This document shows positions 41,777 to 51,453 of a stretch of DNA of 64,000 bases, piece after piece; position 1 is the first letter of the stretch; the number at the start of each line of letters is the position of its first letter. Source of the DNA: Siminovitchia fordii DSM 16014 = CIP 108821 (GTDB lineage: Bacteria > Bacillota > Bacilli > Bacillales > Bacillaceae_C); assembly GCF_000374565.1 (NCBI RefSeq), contig NZ_KB894698.1, positions 39,708-103,707 of the forward strand, given 5' to 3'. The notes below the pieces were generated by a model. That model saw only the letters and a list, made by a program, of their open reading frames with translations, did not search any database and was not told the origin of the DNA. Position numbers and translations under genes: made by a program.

Positions 41777-43171
41777 ATGGAACAGTCTTTTAGACAGCCG
41801 AAAAATACTGAGCAGTATGGCATAGAACAAGTTCCATTGGAAGAGCGAAATGTTAAGTGGCACGATTTATTTACAATGATCTTCAACTTTTTAGTAAACC
41901 CGGGAATGATTTTAATTGCTGGAACGGCTGTAGCTTCAGGACTTTCTTTTTGGGCATCTATTACCTCAGTAGTGCTTGGAATCTTTTTTGCTTTTGTGGG
42001 GTATGTTATTATGGCAACGATTGGAGTAGATTACGGTGTTCCAGGTGCAGTTGCTACTAGAATGGTCTTTGGTATACAGGGTTCCAAGTATGTCATTTCG
42101 GCCTTCAGAACGGTTTATGCTATTTTTTGGTTTGCTGTTCAAACTCTTGCGGGCGCAGCTGCATTGGTGGTAATTATTAAAGAAATATCTGGAATAGAAT
42201 TAAGCATAGTAATTGTTAGTTTAATATTTGCAGTCTTGCAAGTAGTTGTTTCGTTATTTGGGTATAACTGGATGAAACACCTCTCTCGAATTGGTTTACC
42301 GATTAAAGTTTTTGCCCTGTTTTATGTTGTATATCTTTTTATGACACACAACGACCCAAACTTTTCTCCAGCTAAAGTTTTTAGTTATCAAGGAACTGTT
42401 GGTTGGGAGTGGGGAATTTTTATCTTTACGTTAAGTACGGTGGCTGCAACTTGGCTTTCTATGGTAACCGATTCAGCGGATATTTGTCGCTATTCAACCT
42501 CTAGAGTAAGTATGTGGGTAGCTAGTATATTGGCTGCATGCACAGGGACATTTCTATCCGCTTTTATCGGTGCGTATTCCGCTGCAGCAACATTTGGTAC
42601 TGTACCAAATGGACTTGAAGGAGCTGCGAATATAGCAGATGGTACTTTTGCTTTAATTGTTATCTTCCTTTTAATAATATTTGATAATTGGACGATAAAT
42701 GTATTAAATCTGTACACAGGTTCCCTTTCTTTAGTAAATATAGCCCCTCGGTTAGGACGTTTTTGGTCTGCATTTATAGTTTCAGTGTTGGGGATTGCTT
42801 TCTCGCTAGTTCCTACGTTATTAGACTCGCTTCTCGGTACAATGAACTATCTGGGATCTGTTTATCCAAGTGTAGCTGCAGTGTTAATTACTGATTATAT
42901 ATTCATTAAGAAAGGAAATTTAATAGTTGATGAATTATATAATCATAACGGTATTTACCGTTATACGAAGGGATGGAATGTATCTGCCTGTCTTTGGGTT
43001 ATCGCTGGTTTAATAATATATAATTTGATTCCAACCAATTACTTTCAAACAGCCGTCTGTATTACCGTTGTAAGTATTGGGTATTATTATACGCAACTTT
43101 ATAGTGGGCAAATTAAAAATGAAAGAAATCAGTTACTAAAGCTAGAAAAACAAGATAAATCAGCAATTTAA
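41777..43171 (+). CDS. NCS1 family permease (nucleobase/allantoin/hydantoin type)
   Basis: A 464-residue, roughly 12-segment transporter of the nucleobase:cation symporter-1 family. Marks are VPLEERNVKWHDLFTMIFNFLVNPGMILIAG, GVPGAVATRMVFGIQGSKYVISAFRTVYAIFWFAVQT and WLSMVTDSADICRYSTS, with YTGSLSLVNIAPRLGRF. Family substrates include cytosine, uracil, allantoin, thiamine and hydantoins. In this operon it is the second importer, suggesting that a heterocycle or amide also enters the pathway. ATG after aggggagatt. Confidence 0.85.
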   Translation: MEQSFRQPKNTEQYGIEQVPLEERNVKWHDLFTMIFNFLVNPGMILIAGTAVASGLSFWASITSVVLGIFFAFVGYVIMATIGVDYGVPGAVATRMVFGIQGSKYVISAFRTVYAIFWFAVQTLAGAAALVVIIKEISGIELSIVIVSLIFAVLQVVVSLFGYNWMKHLSRIGLPIKVFALFYVVYLFMTHNDPNFSPAKVFSYQGTVGWEWGIFIFTLSTVAATWLSMVTDSADICRYSTSRVSMWVASILAACTGTFLSAFIGAYSAAATFGTVPNGLEGAANIADGTFALIVIFLLIIFDNWTINVLNLYTGSLSLVNIAPRLGRFWSAFIVSVLGIAFSLVPTLLDSLLGTMNYLGSVYPSVAAVLITDYIFIKKGNLIVDELYNHNGIYRYTKGWNVSACLWVIAGLIIYNLIPTNYFQTAVCITVVSIGYYYTQLYSGQIKNERNQLLKLEKQDKSAI

Positions 43172-43254
43172 TAAATTACAACATTATGTTAGTCATTATG
43201 TTTTTTAAAAAATAAAGAATATTCTTTGTACTTTAATAACAAGGGGGGAGTATA

Positions 43255-43998
43255 GTGAGTATTTTAATTATCCAACCAGTCAATCTTGCTCCGCCTGGAG
43301 AAATTGTTACAGCATTAGATTCGGCGGAGGAAACTTATGAGATTTTCCGGATCGAGGAAGGCGATAGGCTTCCGAAAGATTTTAGCAAATACAATGGTTT
43401 GATCATACTTGGCGGAACGATGGGCGCCAATGATGATACGAAATTTCCGTTTTTAACCGAAGTGAAAAAAGCCATTCAGTTTTTTTACAGAAGCAACAGG
43501 CCGGTTTTGGGTGTTTGCCTTGGCGCCCAACTGATTGCAAGCTCTTTCAATCAAAAGGTTGGAAAGATGTCAACTCCGGAATTTGGGATTACGGAGTTGA
43601 AAAAGACGGATGGAGGCAGGAATGACCCGTTATTTAAAAATCTTCCGGACACTTTTTCATTTATGGAGTGGCATGAAGATTATTTTGAATTGCCCGAAGA
43701 AGCAACCCTATTGGCATCAGGTGCCCATTGCGTAAATCAAGCGTTCCGTATCAAGGATAATATTTATGGGTTTCAATTTCACCCGGAAGTCAATGAATCT
43801 ATTTTGCAGAGCTGGTTGAATGAGGAAAAAGGATGGATTTTAAAGCAAGATCCCGACTTTTTGGAGAAAATTGATTCCACCGTTAAGCCTTCTCTATTAC
43901 ATTCAACGCAGTTATGCAGGGAGATGGTTACTAAATGGGCTAAGCTGTTACGGAAGACAGGGCTGGGGGAAGAAAATGATTTTAATGTTGTGAAGTGA
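43255..43998 (+). CDS. Class I glutamine amidotransferase-like hydrolase
   Basis: A 247-residue stand-alone GATase. The nucleophile is in GVCLGAQLIASSF and the His-Glu pair in FQFHPEVNESIL; LIILGGTMGANDD forms the oxyanion region and FMEWHEDYF the substrate loop. It resembles the free GMP-synthase-like amidotransferases (YfeJ type) more than PuuD. Last gene of the operon, where a gamma-glutamyl hydrolase function would fit the two ligases. GTG start with ggggggag. A hairpin follows the stop. Confidence 0.8.
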   Translation: MSILIIQPVNLAPPGEIVTALDSAEETYEIFRIEEGDRLPKDFSKYNGLIILGGTMGANDDTKFPFLTEVKKAIQFFYRSNRPVLGVCLGAQLIASSFNQKVGKMSTPEFGITELKKTDGGRNDPLFKNLPDTFSFMEWHEDYFELPEEATLLASGAHCVNQAFRIKDNIYGFQFHPEVNESILQSWLNEEKGWILKQDPDFLEKIDSTVKPSLLHSTQLCREMVTKWAKLLRKTGLGEENDFNVVK

Positions 43999-44006
43999 AA
44001 AAAGAA

Positions 44007-44039
44007 AGAGAGCGCAGATCATCACTGAATGCGCTCTCT
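44007..44039. terminator. Hairpin after the amidotransferase gene
   Basis: Perfect 10-bp stem AGAGAGCGCA / TGCGCTCTCT with a 13-base loop. The T-rich tail is on the minus strand, so it would work best against leftward transcripts. Confidence 0.55.
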
Positions 44040-44869
44040 AAAGTTGATGATCGTTTTTACGAAAAAAAGACCGACAGGTAAAATAAGTAAAATCTGAAAC
44101 ACGGCAGGAAAAGTGGAACAGAGCTTTTCGAAGAAAGACCAGCCCAATCAGGATAACCGATCAACAATCCACAGTGATACCTAATCGGCAAAAATTTCAT
44201 TTAAAAAGTGTTCATTGATTCATTTTTCAGCCTGTCCCTAACCCGACTAGCTATTTCGCATTAAAGAAAGTGCGGGCATGGAATAATGATCAGTGACAGA
44301 CCCATAACTACAAGGAAGTATTAACGTTGAAAGTGAAAGTGGATAAGGAAAACTGTTATCATTTTTCCTTCATCAAGTTTGTAAGAAAACGAATCAGTTT
44401 AACTGCTTTTCCACATATCGATCATGCATCAGTTTTCCTCTCTAACTTATACTCCTATATCTCATCTAACCCGGTTTTAACATTTAAAACTCCAGTAGGC
44501 TGAATTTGAGGACTGTCCTCTCTCCTGCATCTTTTAATTCAAAGTGGGGGTCTCCGGAATTTGCAGCTGCTTTTCTTGTGATTCTTCTTTACGACGGGCT
44601 TTTTCTTTGTAAGAAGAAAAGAGTTATCTATACATTTTGTATGTGTCAATCTAGTGCCGGATACCATCAGTCCAAAGAAAAAAATTGCTGGTCGCTTTCG
44701 AAATGCGTTATCGGGAACCAGCATATTGGCCCGTACTAAAAAGGAGATATACCAACAGCCCCTCCAAGTCAGCATTTTCTCTCCATTTTACATATTGTGC
44801 ATAACATAACAAAGCCGTGTCTTCTGTGATAATATAATAATTGGGAGTAAATAATGAAAGGGGAAGAAA
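44040..44869. other. 830-base gap with no supported gene
   Basis: Frames are short and lack ribosome sites. Present are an imperfect hairpin (CTGGT..ACCAG, about 44688-44725) and a sequence TCTAGTGCCGGATACCATCA near 44650 that faintly recalls the 5' part of the guanidine-I riboswitch, but the rest of that aptamer is not found. A TATAAT-like element lies just before the SMR genes. Confidence 0.4.
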
Positions 44870-45223
44870 ATGGCCTGGACGTATGTGCTGTTTGCCGCAA
44901 TTGTAGAGGTGTTCTGGGTGATTGGTCTGCGATATTCCGAAACATTACCGGAGTGGCTCGGAACCACCGTTGCAATCATACTTAGTTTCTTTTTTATTAT
45001 CAAGGCATGTGAAAAATTACCTTCTGGGACCGTTTACGCTGTATTTACGGGTTCCGGGGCAGCAGTGATTGTCCTCATTGATTTTTTGTTTTTCGGAGCT
45101 GACTTTTCTTTATCTAAAGTGTTTTTTATTGCTCTTATTATCGTTGGTGTAGTGGGAATTAAAATAACAACGGACGGTCAGGTAGAATCAAAGACCAATA
45201 CTCCATCAGCGGAGGGAAAATAA
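44870..45223 (+). CDS. SMR-family exporter subunit (YkkC/YvdR-like)
   Basis: A 117-residue, four-helix small multidrug resistance protein with the conserved membrane glutamate in AAIVEVFWVIGLRYSETLP and the packing motif SGTVYAVFTGSGAAVIVLID. The C-terminal hydrophilic tail (VESKTNTPSAEGK) is typical of the larger subunit of paired SMR pumps. It should work as a heterodimer with the next gene, exporting guanidinium (Gdx subtype) or quaternary cations. One base separates the two genes. Confidence 0.85.
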   Translation: MAWTYVLFAAIVEVFWVIGLRYSETLPEWLGTTVAIILSFFFIIKACEKLPSGTVYAVFTGSGAAVIVLIDFLFFGADFSLSKVFFIALIIVGVVGIKITTDGQVESKTNTPSAEGK

Positions 45224-45224
45224 A

Positions 45225-45539
45225 ATGGCTTGGCTATTTCTTGTCATTGCAAGTTTCGGAGAAATATTTGGCGTCATGGCCATTAATATTTACAATGAAA
45301 GAAAGTCGTTTTTCTGGCTTCTCATCATGATATTGACCTTCGGCTTCGGCTTTTATTTTTTATCATTGGCAATGAAGGAGATACAGCTTGGAACCGCGTA
45401 TGCCATTTGGACTGGGCTTGGCGCTGCGGGTGCTGTTTTGATGGGCATTTTGTTTTTTAAGGAGCCTGCGAGTTGGAAGCGTATGCTGTTTCTCTCCTTT
45501 ATTATAGCAGGAGCGGTAGGCTTGAAAGTCCTGGAATAA
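45225..45539 (+). CDS. SMR-family exporter subunit (YkkD/YvdS-like)
   Basis: A 104-residue four-helix SMR subunit with the membrane glutamate in IASFGEIFGVMAINIY and LGTAYAIWTGLGAAGAVLMGILFFKEPASWKRM. It ends shortly after the fourth helix (AGAVGLKVLE), like the short partner in paired SMRs. Translationally coupled to the preceding subunit; the start ATG follows ggagggaaaata at the end of that gene. Confidence 0.87.
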   Translation: MAWLFLVIASFGEIFGVMAINIYNERKSFFWLLIMILTFGFGFYFLSLAMKEIQLGTAYAIWTGLGAAGAVLMGILFFKEPASWKRMLFLSFIIAGAVGLKVLE

Positions 45540-45572
45540 CAATCAGGGAGACAAAATGATGGGTGATAAAAA

Positions 45573-46238
45573 ATGTTCTCTTCATTTTTGAGGCAAATGG
45601 AAGAATGCCGTAATCCGGAAAATGCTGCAGCTATGAAAAAATATATGAAAAATCTTTTTCCGTTTATTGGAATAAAGGCGCCGGAGCGCAAAAAGCTGTC
45701 GAAGTCTTTCATCCAAGAGCTTTGTGCGGTTGAAGACTTTGAACCGTATGTTTTAAACTTGTGGGAGATGCCTGAAAGAGAGTATCAATACGTTGCGGTT
45801 GATTTTCTTGTGAAAATGAAAAAGCACCTGGATGAAAGTCATGTTGATTTGCTTGAAAATTTAATCCTTACAAAATCATGGTGGGATACAGTGGATCCGA
45901 TTGCCTCGCAATTAGTCGGAGCGGTATTTTCGAAAAGTCCGGAATTGGTTCAAAGTAGAGGAACAGATTGGGGAAACTCTGAAAATATCTGGCTCCAAAG
46001 GTCGATGATCCTCTTTCAACTGAAATATAAGGAAAAGACCGACAAGGAATTATTATTTTCTATTATCGAACGGACAAAGCATACTGAAGAATTTTTCATT
46101 CAAAAAGCAATTGGCTGGGCTTTGAGGGAATATTCGAAGACAAATCCGGCTGAAGTTGTCCGGTTCATTGAATCCCGAAGTTTATCGAACTTGGCGAGAA
46201 AAGAAGGCTTAAAGCATTTACAAAAAGTCGGCCTGTGA
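45573..46238 (+). CDS. DNA alkylation repair enzyme (AlkD-like)
   Basis: A 221-residue all-helical HEAT-like protein. The AlkD core LILTKSWWDTVDPIASQLVG contains the aromatic and aspartate residues that cradle the damaged nucleotide; IQKAIGWALREYSKTNPAEVVRFI is also diagnostic. AlkD removes 3- and 7-alkylpurines from DNA without base flipping. It lies 33 bases after the SMR pair and may be co-transcribed with it. Confidence 0.87.
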   Translation: MFSSFLRQMEECRNPENAAAMKKYMKNLFPFIGIKAPERKKLSKSFIQELCAVEDFEPYVLNLWEMPEREYQYVAVDFLVKMKKHLDESHVDLLENLILTKSWWDTVDPIASQLVGAVFSKSPELVQSRGTDWGNSENIWLQRSMILFQLKYKEKTDKELLFSIIERTKHTEEFFIQKAIGWALREYSKTNPAEVVRFIESRSLSNLARKEGLKHLQKVGL

Positions 46239-46265
46239 AAAAATCTGAATATGGAGGTTTCAATC

Positions 46266-46814
46266 ATGAAAAAAGCTTTGGTGAATGTCGACTATACTTA
46301 TGATTTTGTGGCGGAAGATGGAAAGCTCACATGCGGGAAGCCAGGACAGGATATTGAGCAGGCGATTGTCGGGCTGTCGAAACAATTTTTGGAAGCTGGC
46401 GACTTTGTCGTATTTGCTGTTGATAAACACATTGAGGGTGACAAGCTGCACCCGGAAACAAAACTCTTCCCTCCACATAACATAGCAGGCACATCAGGGC
46501 GCGATTTTTACGGGTCCCTGAAAGATTTATATGAGCGACATAAAGATGACTCGAATGTACATTATATGGATAAAACGAGGTACAGCGCTTTTGCAGGAAC
46601 AGATCTTGAAATTAAATTGCGTGAACGAGGGGTAGAAGAGGTGCATATTTGCGGCGTCTGCACAGATATTTGTGTGCTGCACACGGCCGTGGATGCCTAT
46701 AATAAGGGCTTTAAAATCGTCATTCATCAAGATGCTGTGGCAAGCTTCAATGAAGCGGGCCATGAATGGGCATTGTCCCATTTTACCCACACGCTTGGTG
46801 CGGAGGTCGTTTAG
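46266..46814 (+). CDS. pncA: Nicotinamidase (isochorismatase-fold hydrolase)
   Basis: A 182-residue cysteine hydrolase. The catalytic Asp is in VNVDYTYDFVAEDGKL, the Cys in VHICGVCTDICVLHTAVDAYNKGF, and metal-binding His residues in AVDKHIEGDKLHPET. It resembles B. subtilis YueJ/PncA, which deamidates nicotinamide to nicotinate. The ATG is fixed by tatggagg; five upstream codons are excluded. It begins the run pncA-pncB-nadE, a complete nicotinamide salvage route to NAD. Confidence 0.87.
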   Translation: MKKALVNVDYTYDFVAEDGKLTCGKPGQDIEQAIVGLSKQFLEAGDFVVFAVDKHIEGDKLHPETKLFPPHNIAGTSGRDFYGSLKDLYERHKDDSNVHYMDKTRYSAFAGTDLEIKLRERGVEEVHICGVCTDICVLHTAVDAYNKGFKIVIHQDAVASFNEAGHEWALSHFTHTLGAEVV

Positions 46815-46832
46815 TAGAGGAGTGGACAACAA

Positions 46833-48299
46833 ATGAAATATCATCATCCGGATGACAGCTTAATGCTTCATACCGATTTATATCAAATTAACATGGCCAA
46901 AACATACTGGCAGGACGGGGTGCATGACCGTAAAACGGTGTTCGACTTGTATTTCAGGAAGCTTCCCTTCAAAAACGGGTATGCTATATTTGCGGGGCTT
47001 GAAAAAGCCATCCATTATTTAAGCGAGTTTCGATTTACGGACAGTGATCTCAAATATTTGCGTGAAGAATTGGAATATGACAACGGATTTATAGACTATC
47101 TTGCAGACATGCGATTTACCGGAACGGTCCGTTCAATGCGTGAAGGTGAAATTGTTTTTGGCAATGAACCGATCATGCAGATAGAAGCGCCGCTTGCTGA
47201 AGCCCAGCTTATTGAAACAGCGCTTTTAAACATAGTCAATTATCAGACTTTGATAGCGACAAAAGCATCTCGAATCAGAGAGGTTGTCGGTGACGGAGCC
47301 GCCCTTGAATTCGGAACAAGGCGTGCCCAGGAGATGGACGCTGCATTGTGGGGAACCAGGGCTGCCTATATCGGTGGCTTCGATGCAACGAGCAATGTCA
47401 GGGCAGGAAAACTGTTCGGGATGCCTGTCGCTGGTACACACGCCCATTCTCTTGTACAGGCTTATAAAGATGATTACACTTCATTCAAAAAGTATGCGGA
47501 GAGCCACTATGATTGCGTTTTTCTAGTTGATACATACGACACATTGAGGTCAGGCGTACCGGCTGCCATCAAAGTGGCTAAAGAAATGGGAGATCGGATC
47601 AATTTTGCTGGTATCAGGATCGACAGCGGAGACATGGCATTTTTGTCAAAAGAAGCGAGAAAGATGTTGGATGAGGCAGGTTACCATGACACGAAAATTG
47701 TAGCGTCAAGTGATTTGGATGAGTACACCATCTTTCACCTGAAAGCGCAGGGAGCAAAGATCGACTCCTGGGGCGTCGGGACAAAGCTGATTACCGCCTA
47801 TGACCAGCCTGCTCTTGGTGCCGTATATAAAATCGTTGCGATTCAGGATGAACATGGTGAGTGGCAGGATACAATCAAGATTTCCGGAAATGCAGAAAAA
47901 GTTACAACACCGGGCCGTAAAAAGGTTTACAGGATCATTAATAGGTTAAATCATAAATCAGAGGGTGACTATATCACTTTATGGGATGAAAATCCCCAGG
48001 AAGAAAAAAGGCTAAAAATGTTTCACCCAGTCCATACATTCATCAGCAAGTTTGTTACAAATTTCGAAGCGAAAAATCTGCTTCATGATATATTTGTGGA
48101 CGGCGAACTGGTTTACGAACTTCCTGAACTTGAGCAGATCAAATCGTATGCCGTTAAGAGTCTCAATGTGTTGTGGGATGAATATCGGCGTATGCTTAAT
48201 CCGGAAGAATATCCGGTCGATCTAAGCCAAAAGTGCTGGGACAATAAAATGAAGAATATTGAAGCGGTCAAAGAAAAGACTGATGAGTTGAAAAAGTAG
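46833..48299 (+). CDS. pncB: Nicotinate phosphoribosyltransferase
   Basis: A 488-residue type II phosphoribosyltransferase like B. subtilis YueK. Marks: [37 protein letters not shown] at the N-terminus, [30 protein letters not shown] with the catalytic histidine region in [13 protein letters not shown], and [19 protein letters not shown] plus [22 protein letters not shown] for phosphate binding. It makes nicotinate mononucleotide from nicotinate and PRPP with ATP. Between pncA (18-base gap) and nadE (29-base gap). Confidence 0.93.
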   Translation: MKYHHPDDSLMLHTDLYQINMAKTYWQDGVHDRKTVFDLYFRKLPFKNGYAIFAGLEKAIHYLSEFRFTDSDLKYLREELEYDNGFIDYLADMRFTGTVRSMREGEIVFGNEPIMQIEAPLAEAQLIETALLNIVNYQTLIATKASRIREVVGDGAALEFGTRRAQEMDAALWGTRAAYIGGFDATSNVRAGKLFGMPVAGTHAHSLVQAYKDDYTSFKKYAESHYDCVFLVDTYDTLRSGVPAAIKVAKEMGDRINFAGIRIDSGDMAFLSKEARKMLDEAGYHDTKIVASSDLDEYTIFHLKAQGAKIDSWGVGTKLITAYDQPALGAVYKIVAIQDEHGEWQDTIKISGNAEKVTTPGRKKVYRIINRLNHKSEGDYITLWDENPQEEKRLKMFHPVHTFISKFVTNFEAKNLLHDIFVDGELVYELPELEQIKSYAVKSLNVLWDEYRRMLNPEEYPVDLSQKCWDNKMKNIEAVKEKTDELKK

Positions 48300-48328
48300 A
48301 TTGGGCTCTTGAAGGAGGAAATCCCATC

Positions 48329-49153
48329 ATGGATTTACAGCAGAAAATCATTGGCGAGCTGAAAGTGAAGCCGTCAATCGATCCTAAGGAGGAAATCCGC
48401 ATAAGTGTGGATTTTCTCAAGGAATACATGGAGGCACATGATTTTTTTAACGGATTTGTACTTGGCATCTCAGGCGGGCAAGACTCCACTCTGGTTGGGA
48501 AGCTTGCTCAAATAGCAGTAGATGAATTGAACAAATCACATGGTACGAATAAGTATACATTCATCGCTGTCAGGCTTCCCTACGGCAAGCAAAGGGACTC
48601 GAAAGATGTGGATGATGCCCTGAAGTTCATCCAGCCTTCCCTCACGTACGAAGTGAATATTAAACCAGCGGTTGATGCAAGTGTTGCTTCTCTTGAAAAA
48701 GCAGGAGTGAAGATTTCTGATTTTACAAAAGGGAACGAAAAGGCCCGCGAACGAATGAAAGCCCAATACAGCATTGCTGCTATGAACGGGTGTGTCGTAT
48801 TGGGGACAGATCATGCAGCTGAGGCTTTAACAGGCTTTTTCACAAAATACGGCGACGGTGCATCTGATGTAGTTCCGATTTTCAGATTGAATAAAAGGCA
48901 AGGGCGAAAGCTGCTTCAGGAACTGGGATGCCCCGAGCATTTATATAAGAAAGTACCTACAGCAGATTTGGAGGACGACCGCCCGATGCTGGCAGATGAA
49001 GTGGCTCTAGGAGTCACTTATGAGGATATTGATGACTATCTAGAAGGAAAGCAGGTTTCAGAAACAGCAAAAAATACAATTGAAGCTTTATACCGGAAAT
49101 CGGAACATAAGCGGCACTTGCCTGTCAGTGTGTTCGATGATTTCTGGAAGTGA
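48329..49153 (+). CDS. nadE: Ammonia-dependent NAD+ synthetase
   Basis: A 274-residue NadE with the PP-loop [22 protein letters not shown], the substrate helix [22 protein letters not shown], the [35 protein letters not shown] core and the C-terminal [17 protein letters not shown]. It amidates deamido-NAD to NAD using ATP and ammonia. There is no glutaminase domain. Last gene of the NAD salvage operon; a hairpin terminator follows. Confidence 0.95.
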   Translation: MDLQQKIIGELKVKPSIDPKEEIRISVDFLKEYMEAHDFFNGFVLGISGGQDSTLVGKLAQIAVDELNKSHGTNKYTFIAVRLPYGKQRDSKDVDDALKFIQPSLTYEVNIKPAVDASVASLEKAGVKISDFTKGNEKARERMKAQYSIAAMNGCVVLGTDHAAEALTGFFTKYGDGASDVVPIFRLNKRQGRKLLQELGCPEHLYKKVPTADLEDDRPMLADEVALGVTYEDIDDYLEGKQVSETAKNTIEALYRKSEHKRHLPVSVFDDFWK

Positions 49154-49160
49154 AATGTTA

Positions 49161-49206
49161 AGTGAACGGGAATTTGCTTTGAGCGTTATTCTTGTTCACT
49201 TTCTCT
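49161..49206 (+). terminator. Terminator of the NAD salvage operon
   Basis: AGTGAACGGGAAT / ATTCTTGTTCACT stem (with two G-T pairs) followed by a short TTCTCT tail. Confidence 0.6.
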
Positions 49207-49285
49207 GGGCTATCTTGAATTGAAAAATAATTTTGAGAGTTTCAAAGAATGTTTGCAGGAAAAAATTGAGCGGCAGGTGAATAAT

Positions 49286-50242
49286 GTGACGGTCGAGATC
49301 ACTCAGCAGCAAATCAAAAAGATTATCCAAAATATCGAAAAGGTCATGATCGGAAAGAACGAAGTGGCAAGGCTCTGCATTGTCGCCTTATTGGCAGAAG
49401 GCCATGTGCTTCTGGAAGATGTACCGGGCGTGGGTAAGACGATGATGGTCAAAGCTTTGTCAAAATCTGTGAATGCTGAGTTCAAGCGGATTCAATTTAC
49501 TCCGGATCTTTTGCCATCAGACGTAGTCGGGGTTTCCATCTATAATCCAAAAGAAATGGAATTCACATTCCGCCCCGGGCCTATCATGGGGAATATTATT
49601 TTAGCGGATGAAATCAATAGGACATCGCCAAAGACCCAGTCAGCTCTGTTGGAAGCAATGGAAGAGCATAGTGTAACGATTGATGGGGTCACCTTGGACA
49701 TGGAGAAGCCTTTTTTTGTGATGGCTACTCAAAATCCGATTGAGTATGAAGGAACTTATCCTCTTCCCGAAGCGCAGTTGGACCGTTTTTTATTAAAGCT
49801 TGAAATGGGTTATCCTACCGTGGAAGAAGAAGTCGAAATGTTGACACTAAGCCAAAAGGCATCTCCAATTGATGAACTTCAGCCGATGATTTCCCTGGAT
49901 GACTTAAGGAGCCTCCAGGATCATGTAAAAGATGTTTTTGTCGAGGAAGCGATGAAGCAGTATATTGTCGAGCTGGCGAATAAAACAAGAATGCATCAGC
50001 AGGTTCAGCTTGGTGCAAGTCCGCGGGCAGCCATTGCTTTGCTGAAAGCCTCCAAGGCATTGGCGTTCATATCAGGCCGCGATTTCGTTCTCCCAGACGA
50101 TGTTCAATACTTGGCACCTTTTGTTTTTTGTCATCGCCTTATCTTAAAATCAGAATCGAAATATCAGGGAATCACTGCGGATGAAATAATGGAGAACATA
50201 CTTTCAAGTGTTCATGTTCCAGTGAAAAGGGCAGTGAAATAA
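49286..50242 (+). CDS. yeaC: MoxR-family AAA+ ATPase (YeaC-like)
   Basis: A 318-residue MoxR ATPase: Walker A LEDVPGVGKTMMVKAL, RIQFTPDLLPSDVVG, Walker B ILADEINRTSPKTQSALLEAMEE, sensor-1 MATQNPIEYEGTYPLPEAQLDRFL and the C-terminal lid with LGASPRAAIALLKASKA. MoxR proteins act as chaperones, working with the DUF58 (vWA-like) protein encoded next. GTG start with aggtga six bases upstream gives a length equal to B. subtilis YeaC; a TTG 22 codons earlier has no ribosome site. Same gene order as at B. subtilis guaA. Confidence 0.88.
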   Translation: MTVEITQQQIKKIIQNIEKVMIGKNEVARLCIVALLAEGHVLLEDVPGVGKTMMVKALSKSVNAEFKRIQFTPDLLPSDVVGVSIYNPKEMEFTFRPGPIMGNIILADEINRTSPKTQSALLEAMEEHSVTIDGVTLDMEKPFFVMATQNPIEYEGTYPLPEAQLDRFLLKLEMGYPTVEEEVEMLTLSQKASPIDELQPMISLDDLRSLQDHVKDVFVEEAMKQYIVELANKTRMHQQVQLGASPRAAIALLKASKALAFISGRDFVLPDDVQYLAPFVFCHRLILKSESKYQGITADEIMENILSSVHVPVKRAVK

Positions 50243-50244
50243 AA

Positions 50245-51453
50245 ATGCTGGCGGTTCTGTCCAAATTAAAAAAGGTAAAAGCCATTCTCTCTTTTGTAAC
50301 TGTCTTCATCTTGCTTGCCTCAGCTTTCGCCTACGCTATGTTTCAAGGCGGTTTCGTCAGTTGGTTCTTATTTTACAGTTTTTTGCCATTTGCATTGTAT
50401 TCCATACTCCTCTTCTTTTACCCGATGAATTTCCAGGTGGAAAGATCCATCTCCCCGCGAATGTACAATGCCGGAGATGACATTGAAGTAAATTTAACTT
50501 TAATAAGGAAGTTTCCATTCCCTCTTCTATTTCTTTTAATAGAAGATGTTATGTTGGATTCTCTAAATCAAAAAGAAATAAAGCGGGTGTTTTTCCCAGG
50601 ATTTAAAAAGCATTTCAAGGTGACGTATACAATCAGAAATGCTGCTCGTGGAGAGCACAATTTCCAATATATCAGGCTAAAAACGGGTGATGCACTCGGA
50701 CTTCTTTCGAAAGGAAAGAGAATACCCTGCAAACAAGCCATACTTGTCTATCCCCCATATGAAGATATTACCTACAAATCATTTCGCAATTTGCTAGATC
50801 ATGGAGAGGGAGTATCGGTTTCAGCATCGCGCAATAGCACCTCCTTGGTTGGTGGGATTCGGGAATATGAACCGGGTGACCGATTTTCTTGGATAGATTG
50901 GAAAGCGTCCGCAAGATCGAATCAAATAATGACAAAGGAATTTGAAGCGAGTGAGTCTAATGATTTTTTTATCGTATTAGATACGATTCCTGCAAAAAAC
51001 TTTGAGGGGCTCGTTAGTTTTGCTGCATCCGCTACAAGGAATATCGTCAGGAACGGAGGTAAAATAGGAATTTTGATAGGTGGAAAAGAGCGGGTGCTGA
51101 TCCCGCCCCGCAGCGGTGTAGGCCAGGAAGAGGCCATATTTTATCAGTTGGCAAAAGTGAGGGAAGATGACTCGGTTGGATTGGAAGATCACTTAGAGGA
51201 CCAGATATTGGCCGGGCAATACACTGTTTTTGTTGTTACTTCCAAACTGTCCAAAGAATTGGTTGATGGTGCGGCAAAAATGTTCAATAAGAAAAGACGG
51301 GTGATTATTTGTCTTATTAAGGCAAGAGGACAAAAATTGACTTCGGAGGAAACAGCTCTAAAGGCGATAGCGGCAGGGAATGGACCAATTGTCCACTCTT
51401 TTGATGAGCAAAATTTCCGTATGGCCTTTGCGGGGGTGAAAAAGGCACGTTGA
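50245..51453 (+). CDS. yeaD: DUF58 protein (YeaD-like)
   Basis: A 402-residue protein with two N-terminal membrane helices (about residues 10-55), a beta-rich extracytoplasmic or juxtamembrane section, and the DUF58 core LVGGIREYEPGDRFSWIDWKASARSNQIMTKEFEASESNDFFIVLDT. DUF58 is related to vWA domains and pairs with MoxR ATPases. Two bases separate it from the MoxR gene; its stop overlaps the next start. Likely a membrane maturation or envelope function. Confidence 0.87.
   Translation: MLAVLSKLKKVKAILSFVTVFILLASAFAYAMFQGGFVSWFLFYSFLPFALYSILLFFYPMNFQVERSISPRMYNAGDDIEVNLTLIRKFPFPLLFLLIEDVMLDSLNQKEIKRVFFPGFKKHFKVTYTIRNAARGEHNFQYIRLKTGDALGLLSKGKRIPCKQAILVYPPYEDITYKSFRNLLDHGEGVSVSASRNSTSLVGGIREYEPGDRFSWIDWKASARSNQIMTKEFEASESNDFFIVLDTIPAKNFEGLVSFAASATRNIVRNGGKIGILIGGKERVLIPPRSGVGQEEAIFYQLAKVREDDSVGLEDHLEDQILAGQYTVFVVTSKLSKELVDGAAKMFNKKRRVIICLIKARGQKLTSEETALKAIAAGNGPIVHSFDEQNFRMAFAGVKKAR

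Noticed and set aside
43255..43998. PuuD (gamma-glutamyl-GABA hydrolase) by name
   Set aside because: The motifs fit free GMP-synthase-like amidotransferases better, so only the general hydrolase role is kept.
44650..44735. Guanidine-I riboswitch before the SMR pair
   Set aside because: Only a weak resemblance to the 5' part; the conserved GGGANAAAAGCCCGGGAGA region and terminator are missing.
44506..44739. 77-codon frame upstream of the SMR genes
   Set aside because: No ribosome site and overlapping hairpin sequence; composition looks random.
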